A stretch of 64,000 nt of DNA from Thuidium tamariscinum (Eukaryota > Streptophyta > Bryopsida > Hypnales > Thuidiaceae). Location of the stretch: assembly GCA_947034885.2 (NCBI GenBank), contig OX344754.2, positions 17,812,501 through 17,876,500 on the forward strand. The letters are read 5' to 3'. Both the position numbers and the translations under genes were made by a program. The notes beneath the pieces were generated by a model. That model ran no database searches and had not been told where the DNA came from. It was given only the letters and a program-made list of their open reading frames with translations. Shown piece after piece: positions 56,893 through 64,000 of the stretch; within the stretch, counting starts at the first letter, position 1, and the number at the start of each line of letters is the position of its first letter.

Positions 56893-59800
56893 ATGGAATC
56901 GGAAGACGAAATGCAAGATGCCTGGGCGGGCACATCGGATGGCGAGTTTGATTACAAAAATGAATATGAGGACGAGGAATCAGATGCTTTAGTCAGTGAT
57001 GATGAAAATGACGAATCAGATTACGGATTTGATTATTCGAATGCGGACGATCTTCACCCCAGTTCCCGGCTACCTCAGGTATAAATGAAGTATTCTACTG
57101 CAAGGTTCTGCATGTGTGTTGCGCATTCAATGTTGATGAAACGGGAGCTATTGCAAGGACCGAGTTAGAAACTTCCGTACTAATGTTTTTGCTTCGGAGC
57201 TCTTGTTGGTGAATGCATGTGTATCGATCTGGAAAGGCAAAAGAGAGAGCTTGAAATTCAGTACTCTTCTGCATGCCATGAACTGGAGATGCTGAAAGAT
57301 ATTCTACGTTGATTTCTCATTGCAGACTAATTTCACTGTTCTTAGTGAGAAAGATATACGGCTTCGACAAGAAGAAGCCGTGGCAACTATCACTAACTTC
57401 TTGTCTATATCTCCTGTGGATGCCGGGGTTTTGCTGCGGCATTTTAAGTGGTAAATTCCGTTCTTTTGTCGGCAATACTAGGTTTATAGTTAGGTGACCT
57501 AATCCGAAAATTAGCAATCATTTTTGGGGTGCGTTCTGCAGCGTTAAGACATAGCACAGCAACCTACACATGCACGCTTGTTGGTTTGCGTGCAATCATT
57601 ACGCAGATCTTTGTATGGGAGTGGAAGAAATAGCTGCCGTTGTTCGTTTCTCCTAAAGGACCGGGAGGCCCAAACTGAGGCTCAGGTTTTCTAGCAGTGT
57701 TGAGGGGGTCAAACAGGATCTTCTTTTTACTTAATTTCACTTCAATTTGACCAACACATGCTATCTTACGCTTGTCTATGTTCAGGAGTGTGAGTAAAGT
57801 AAATGACGAGTGGTTTGCTGATGAGGAACGAGTTCGCGCAAGCGTTGGTTTGTTGGAGAAGCCCGCGACTAGCAAAAGACCGAACCAGAAAGAGGTACAA
57901 TGATCTTGTTTGTTTTCTCTGTGAATTTGTAGATCTTTGTTTTCTCCTTGCTTCGATTTTTAACTTTATCTAGGAAATTTCTGACCTTGATATGTGTGCA
58001 GTTGTCATGCGAGATTTGTTTCGAGGCGCATCCCTTTGAGGAGATGAGGGCACCTCGATGCGGTCACTATTTTTGTGAGACCTGTTGGACAGGTCAGGTA
58101 TTGGCGCACCATTTTGTTGTAGAGTTATGCTCTAGAATGTTTGTGCCGAACCGTGGACTGATTCAGTTCGTTTTAGGGGGCTCAGTGTATTGTTATCTTG
58201 TGCCAAATTGACTTTCATACTTAAGAGTAGGGCGACTCTGGTTACTGGGGTCTTTGGAATGGAAGTTTCTTTTTTGAGCACACTTACTATTCGGTTTATT
58301 GAAATTGTTCTCTTTTATGTGGACATCTCTAGCATCTGAGCTGGTAACATCTTAGCTTGCAATTCTAACGTTATGTCAATTGGATAGAAATTGAGGGCCT
58401 TGAAGTTTTGTATCACCTTGAGCATCTTGGCCTGACATGAGTTTAATGTCTTCTCAAATGGATTGGATTCAGGTTACATTCACACTGCTATTAATGACGG
58501 GCCGGGATGCTTGACTTTGCGATGTGCGGATCCATCATGTGGTTCAGCCATCGGTGAAGATATGGTATTGGGTTTAGTTTCGACTGAGGATCAGCAGAAG
58601 TACATGCGGTATCTGTTAAGGTCTTACGTTGAAGACAATCGGAAGGTTAATGTTCTACTTCATCATATTTTTAGCTATTGCCGCGATTTCTGCTAGTGTG
58701 TGTACGTGGTATGTGTTGGCGGGTGCACACATAATTTTTTGCATAGGTTTTGTGGCAATGGAGGAAGGGTTTATTCTCTATCGTATATTTTCTTTCTTCA
58801 TTAGATGAGGTGCTTTGGAGGGCATGGTATCTGACATGAAGGTAATGTGATTTAGCAGGTCAAGTGGTGCCCTGCCCCTGGCTGTGAATATGCAGTGGAA
58901 TATCAAGCTGGCGTTGGTTCTTACGACCTTGTCTGCAAGTGTGGGTTTAACTTTTGCTGGAATGTAAGTACTTTTGACGTTCATTTTGTCTTCCATGCTT
59001 GAATTACCGATAGTAAAACATTAATATATATTTCCAGTACAGATTAGCTGATCTCACATGCTTGTTTGCTTGCTTTTCAGTGTCGAGAAGAGGCACACCG
59101 GCCTGTGGATTGTGTCACTGTTAACAAGTGGATATTGAAGAATTGTGCCGAGTCAGAGAATATGAACTGGTATGAACTGAAAATATCGGACCCATTGTAC
59201 CTCGTGACTGGTTCTTCTCAACACTTTGGTTCGAGAATCTTCTGTACAGGGACTGATGCTGAGAAACACTAGTTGCTGGAGGAATTTAGTCTTAGCTTTT
59301 CAGGCATGGGCTTAGAGGTCAGTCTGAGGACGTTTTTCTTTAAAATTTACTAATCCTCACATGGCTTCTCCGTTCTCCTTGTGCAGGATTCTAGCGAACA
59401 GCAAACCCTGTCCCAAATGTAAGAGGCCAATCGAGAAAAACCAAGGCTGCATGCACATCACTTGCACTCCACCTTGCAAATTTGAATTTTGTTGGTAAGT
59501 AATATACTTAGAATGAGAGGAATCATTTAAACTGAAAATTTGCTTTGCCTATAAGCCTATGCCATTATTCCTTTAGCATCGATCTCTTAGAAGTTTTGAC
59601 AATCACAATTGTTACTTACCACTACACTATATATTAACAGGCTTTGTCTTGGAGCATGGACTGACCATGGTGAGAGGACTGGAGGGTTCTATGCATGCAA
59701 CCGCTACGAAACTGCAAAACAAGAAGGCGTGGTAGGTGGACATTCCCCTTTTATGCGATATTTCTTTGGGTCTATTTGGAATATTGTGGGAGAGTTTTAA

Positions 59801-62650
59801 TGAATTTGTTTCATGCAAGCAATTGGAAACACCAAGATATGCACACTTTTAAAAGCAACTAACGATGAATAGATACCAATCGTTATAGATGGATTACTTG
59901 GTTTAGCAGCTTATTATCTCTTGGCAGTAAAACTATACCTGTAGTCACTGAGAGTGACACCATTTCCGAGTTTACCTGATTAATTATTAGTTGATGTCAT
60001 TCTCTACTGGATGTCTTCCTAATAGTATTTTAGTGAGTGGTATGCCGGTCTATGTCTCTGGCTCAATTATTCTGTGTGTTGAGGCACTTTAGCGGATCCA
60101 GCTTCTACTGCGTTCTTGTATTGACGTAACCTCCCAACTGCCTTCTCTTAAATAGAAAAATGTCTCGGAAGCTATCAGTGGGTTCATAATGACTTTCAAA
60201 GCATGGATCTATTTTCAAAGAATGTCGGGCATGGTATTCTTTCTATTTGTGCATGTTTTTATCCTTAAAGCTTCCTGAATGGATGATTTCTTGATATGGA
60301 AGTGGTCACTATTGGTGGTTGGGCGATTAGGGATTAATGTCAGGCTGGTAACTAACCTGCCGAGGGACTAGCACTCACCGTTTCTGCATTTGAGCATTGG
60401 TTTGGATTTGCAGTACGATGAAGCAGAGCGGAGAAGGGAAATGGCTAAGAACTCCCTTGAGCGATACACACATTATTATGAACGTTGGGCTACAAATGAA
60501 TCTGTGAGTGTGGGCTTGCGTTGTATTTTTCTTCATTTGAGTTGGGTTTGGCTGCAGTCTTTCTTAAACTTCACTGGTAATAGATACATACGGAGTAACA
60601 TTCACGATTTTGATGTTTAGTGTGGAATATATTTGATGCATGTTCTCAACCTTTTGGATCTCTTTTGTGTTTACAGTCAAGGGCGAAGGCGCTTGCAGAT
60701 CTTCAACAAATGCAAGCGGTGCAGGTTCCGTATCTCTCCCTTGTCTTCCTTCAAGAGTTTGCTACTCAGATTTATTTGAAGCAGCACCTGTGGAGTTGCT
60801 CAATACATGTGTTTTCCTTGCACGGTTAGGCTTCTAGTTGTGGTTGGATAGGAATAGAAAGAGTCAAGACTTTGCACGCGTTTAGAATTCACGTATCTGC
60901 TGATCATGACTTCTTCATCCTCCAAAAGTCATTAGGTATTAGATATTTGGATTTGGAACAAATATTGGCATTTTCTCTGCAGGATGGATCTGGTTTGTGA
61001 GTCCCAGAAAGACATATTATAAACTTCTGGATTATGACTTCTCTTGTCATTAATTGTGCAGATTGACAAGTTGAGTGACAAACAGTGCCAACCTGTATCG
61101 CAGCTGAAGTTTGTAACAGATGCATGGCTTCAGGTATTTTAGTTCGCCTAGTTTTTGGACGTAGTGTCATGATAAATATGCTTGACTCTGTCCTTGTTCT
61201 TTTTGCACTGTGAACACTGTCGTTTAAGGAGGAATATGGATAGAGTTATTCAAAACTCATGCTTAGGACTTAGTTGCCCTCGAGAATGAGCTGTGCTTAC
61301 TTTCATGTTGTCTTTGTGTTTAAGTTGTCATCTGGTTTTGCAGCTCAGACTGTCTTTGTGTTGTGCAGATTGTCTTGAAATGGGCTCATACTGTCTTTGT
61401 GTCGTGCAGATTGTGGAGTGCCGTCGAGTATTGAAATGGACGTATGCTTATGGATATTACTTGCCTGAGAGCGAGCATACGAAGAGACAGTTCTTTGAAT
61501 ACTCGCAAGGTTGAATATCCTGTTTATTCTTTAGTGTATTCCCTCCTTGTCACGACCTGGAGTCAATAATTCTGTATGAAGTTAATGTATATGTGATTAA
61601 ATGGGATGGCAGGTGAGGCAGAAGCCGGTTTGGAGCGCCTCCATCAGTGTGCTGAAAAGGATCTGCAGACCTTTCTTGAAGGAGATACTCCAGTCACCTC
61701 ATTTAATGACTTCCGCACCAAACTTGCTGGCTTGACTAGGTGATCATTATGAAACGCAGGGAATAATCTGTTCAAATTCAAAAAGTGGAAAGCTCACACC
61801 ATAGCACATTGCCTTTTCTTACAAGAGAGTAGCACGTTATTTGCTGTTTGGGGCGGACCTGCACCAAGCAAGTACCTCCAATTAGCTAACTGAATTAATT
61901 ACTGAATGCCCACTCTGTCCAAGTTGTATCAGTTAGCACACCCCTACAAACTTGCAATGAATTTTAGTGCATTGCCCCAGATTGCGTCAGTCTGCAAATT
62001 CCCACTAACTTGCAATGAATTTACGTTAATTTCCGTCAGTTAACTTTACTCCCTGATTTTGGACAAGTAACTAGCTGGCCTATACCAGTATTTTGAAATG
62101 CTAAACCTATCTGCACCAAGTAGCTGGATTAGCCACAAACTCCAACTCTTGAATTTTCAACGTACCATGCAATAGGGTAGATTTATCTTGCAACTAGCTA
62201 AGCGGTCTTAACTACTATTTAGCCAATTGTCACTACTTGCTTGCTGTGAGTGGACTTTGTTTATGTTGATGACCTTCAGGATTAGTAATTTCATGCGTAT
62301 TTGAAAGCTATGGTAGCTGTATTAATTTGACAGTAGTATTGACATCTTTGTGGGTTGTTGTTTCTTCCAGTGTGACAAGGACATACTTTGAGAACTTGGT
62401 TGGTGCTCTAGAAAGCAATTTGGCGGATGTGGACATTCCGAAAGGAACCAACAAGTCCAGCAGTAGCTCCAAGGCCTCGGGTAGTTCCAAAGGGCGAGCT
62501 GGAAGGCCCAAAGTGGGGAGCTCTAGAAGTGGGGGATCCAGTCGTGGTGGCGAGGAGGCGACTCATTGGTCTTGTGAACATTGCACGTATGCCAATACCA
62601 CAACCACATCTCCCACTGTGTGTGTCATTTGCAACTACCCTCGCTCATAA
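56893..62650 (+). CDS. ARIADNE-type RBR E3 ubiquitin ligase, 15 exons
   Basis: Exons: 56893-57078, 57326-57450, 57786-57894, 58002-58092, 58473-58645, 58859-58963, 59081-59169, 59387-59494, 59641-59731, 60414-60503, 60677-60724, 61062-61133, 61410-61509, 61613-61739, 62371-62650. All phases agree; 597 residues. The acidic N-terminus ([10 protein letters not shown]...[13 protein letters not shown]) and the [16 protein letters not shown]...LLRHFKW segment are typical of plant ARI proteins. RING1 starts [25 protein letters not shown] (about 143-168), the IBR follows ([28 protein letters not shown]), and RING2 ([19 protein letters not shown]) holds the likely ubiquitin-accepting Cys at about residue 314. 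The Ariadne helical domain follows. A Ser/Gly-rich linker leads to a C-terminal RanBP2-type zinc finger ([10 protein letters not shown]...CVICN). RBR ligases pass ubiquitin from E2 through their own cysteine. Complete and apparently functional. Confidence 0.96.
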
Positions 62651-63790
62651 TTGATTTATTATTTAAGCTGGAGTATCTTGGGCTTTCAGTTGTCTGCAAC
62701 CCTCCCCTAATCTTACACAACAAATTACAGGATTAAACCCTTGTATTCACTGAAGACAAGTTGTGTGATCTTGAGACAGTTGGAAGGCAATTGTGAGGTT
62801 GCTATGGCTAATCACAACACTCTATTGGAAATGTGGAATCCCTGCAGTAGTCTTGTGGGTGCCGTAGATGCTTGGGTTTTTGGTTATATGAAATCTAGCC
62901 ATTTAAGGTGATAAAGAAGGGGAAGTCGTTGAAGGGTGTCATGTGTCTAGGCCATATATTTCAGTGGTGCAGTGAATGTGCAAAGATATGCTTTGCAAAA
63001 TCCCTTCTCATTGTACTATTATATGTGCAAGGGTTGCTTTTCCATTCTTGTTGTGGTCAAGGGTGTTGCATCCATCTATGAAATGTATTGTGCTTGGGAA
63101 ATGACATTGAATACAGTTTATGAAATAAGTAGTTGGGTCTTTTTAAAATTGGAAAGTAGTATTCATATTTAGTTTTATGAGCCAACCTTGGAGTCTTGTA
63201 CATTTGTAACATGAAACTTGTGAAATTAGATGCATATTCAATTGGCTGACTGATGTTCCTACCTATTGGAATAAAGAATCATTATGATTGACCAAAACTT
63301 CATGGATGACTATGATGTTCTTGCCTATTGGAAGAAAGAATCATCATGATTGATCTTGATATTGCCAAGTTTCATGAATATTTGCACTTTGAATATTTGT
63401 TATATTTTTGTGATATCATTTTTGTGATATGATTGGGTCATAGTTTTACAAATTGTTTAAAATTATCATTGTATATTGGTAGTGCAGAATTTAGTTAGGG
63501 TCTTGTGAGGTGACACTTGGGTGATTCAATCAAGTGGTGGAAGGAATAAAAAAAATGGGGAAGTCAATGACTTCCCCATTCATTAAGGTTGGGTGAATGG
63601 GGTGATTCAATGGTAAGTGTGGGAGTTGGGAATAAAAAAAATAAATGAATTAATGATGAACAACATTATTAGTGTTATCATTAGTATATGTCAACATAAG
63701 CACTATTTACTAACTATTGTATTTTTGGTAGTGTTCATATTCATTTATAATGCATTAAGTGGCAAGAATGCCACTTTATTTTTAACACTA
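62651..63790. other. 3' region of the ARIADNE gene and intergenic DNA
   Basis: No gene seen. Contains a direct repeat (about 42 bp similar, period 62) at 63251 and 63313 (TGATGTTC.T.CCTATTGGAA), and a near-perfect palindrome at 63555-63579 (ATGGGGAAGTCA-A-TGACTTCCCCAT). Confidence 0.6.
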
Positions 63791-64000
63791 CATAACATTC
63801 AATAGCAAGAAGAGACTTTGCCTTTTCCAAGTAGGCAGAGTTATCCATGAATTCCAAGCTGAAACTCTGACACATTGCTTCTTTGCCTTGCTACTGAATA
63901 AAAGTTACTGATTTGGTGTGGAATATTCCACACCATTTCATCCTTTTGGATGGAATGATGTGGGATATTCCACACGATTCCGTCCTTGGGAAGGTAGTCC
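63791..64000. mobile_element. CATAAC-ended MITE family B, copy 3 (runs off the window)
   Basis: Starts CATAACATTCAATAGCA, one base different from copies 1 and 2. It contains the perfect 20 bp palindrome GGTGTGGAATATTCCACACC at 63915-63934 and a second GTGGGATATTCCACAC block at 63,960. The right end is not in the window. Confidence 0.65.

Noticed and set aside
1..64000. tRNA, rRNA or CRISPR array
   Set aside because: No cloverleaf-like A/B box pair, no rRNA words, and none of the tandem arrays has the repeat-spacer layout of CRISPR.

Overview
The window looks like nuclear DNA from a land plant: AT-rich, repeat-dense intergenic DNA holding a few spliced genes with short introns (about 65 to 1,720 bp, GT..AG). 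Six host genes can be read exon by exon with their reading frames kept. One encodes a SAXO-type axonemal microtubule protein. Such proteins belong to flagellated cells, so a plant with swimming sperm (bryophyte, lycophyte, fern, or a gymnosperm such as Ginkgo or a cycad) is likely. The compact introns make a bryophyte the best guess, but the species cannot be fixed from sequence alone.

Layout. 1-6.6 kb: AT-rich DNA with a microsatellite-bearing tandem repeat, a 1.7 kb terminal-inverted-repeat element, old diverged repeats and a MITE. 6.6-15.8 kb: a repeat nest with a TA-flanked MITE, a 5'-truncated LINE, two almost identical 1.27 kb direct repeats, between them a decayed PIF/Harbinger transposon (Myb-like plus DDE transposase), and a Tourist-like MITE. 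15.8-24 kb: more MITEs (TA-, TTAA- and CATAAC-ended families) and LINE 3' ends. 24.5-26.7 kb (+): alpha-expansin, 3 exons. 27.9-31.3 kb (-): carbonyl-reductase-like SDR, 4 exons including an 11 nt first coding exon. 31.8-34.0 kb (+): CCDC174-like nuclear coiled-coil protein, head-to-head with the SDR. 34-40.7 kb: intergenic, with a second LINE of the same family and another TA MITE. 40.75-44.5 kb (-): RBM42-type RRM protein, 7 exons. 44.5-48.3 kb: tandem repeats, a pseudogene of a replitron-like HUH/Rep endonuclease, and a CACTA foldback MITE. 48.96-52.36 kb: about 300 bp inverted repeats enclosing the intact two-exon SAXO-like gene. 52.4-56.9 kb: gene-free AT-rich DNA followed by the 5' region of the next gene. 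56.9-62.65 kb (+): ARIADNE-type RBR E3 ubiquitin ligase, 15 exons. 62.65-64 kb: 3' DNA and a palindrome-rich MITE running off the window.

The host genes are unrelated in job: cell-wall loosening, small-molecule reduction, two RNA or nuclear housekeeping proteins, ubiquitin transfer and the sperm axoneme. The least ordinary items are the HUH/Rep pseudogene, whose six stops are all in frame, and the intact SAXO gene held between inverted repeats. All similarity calls are from reading motifs; no database search was run.
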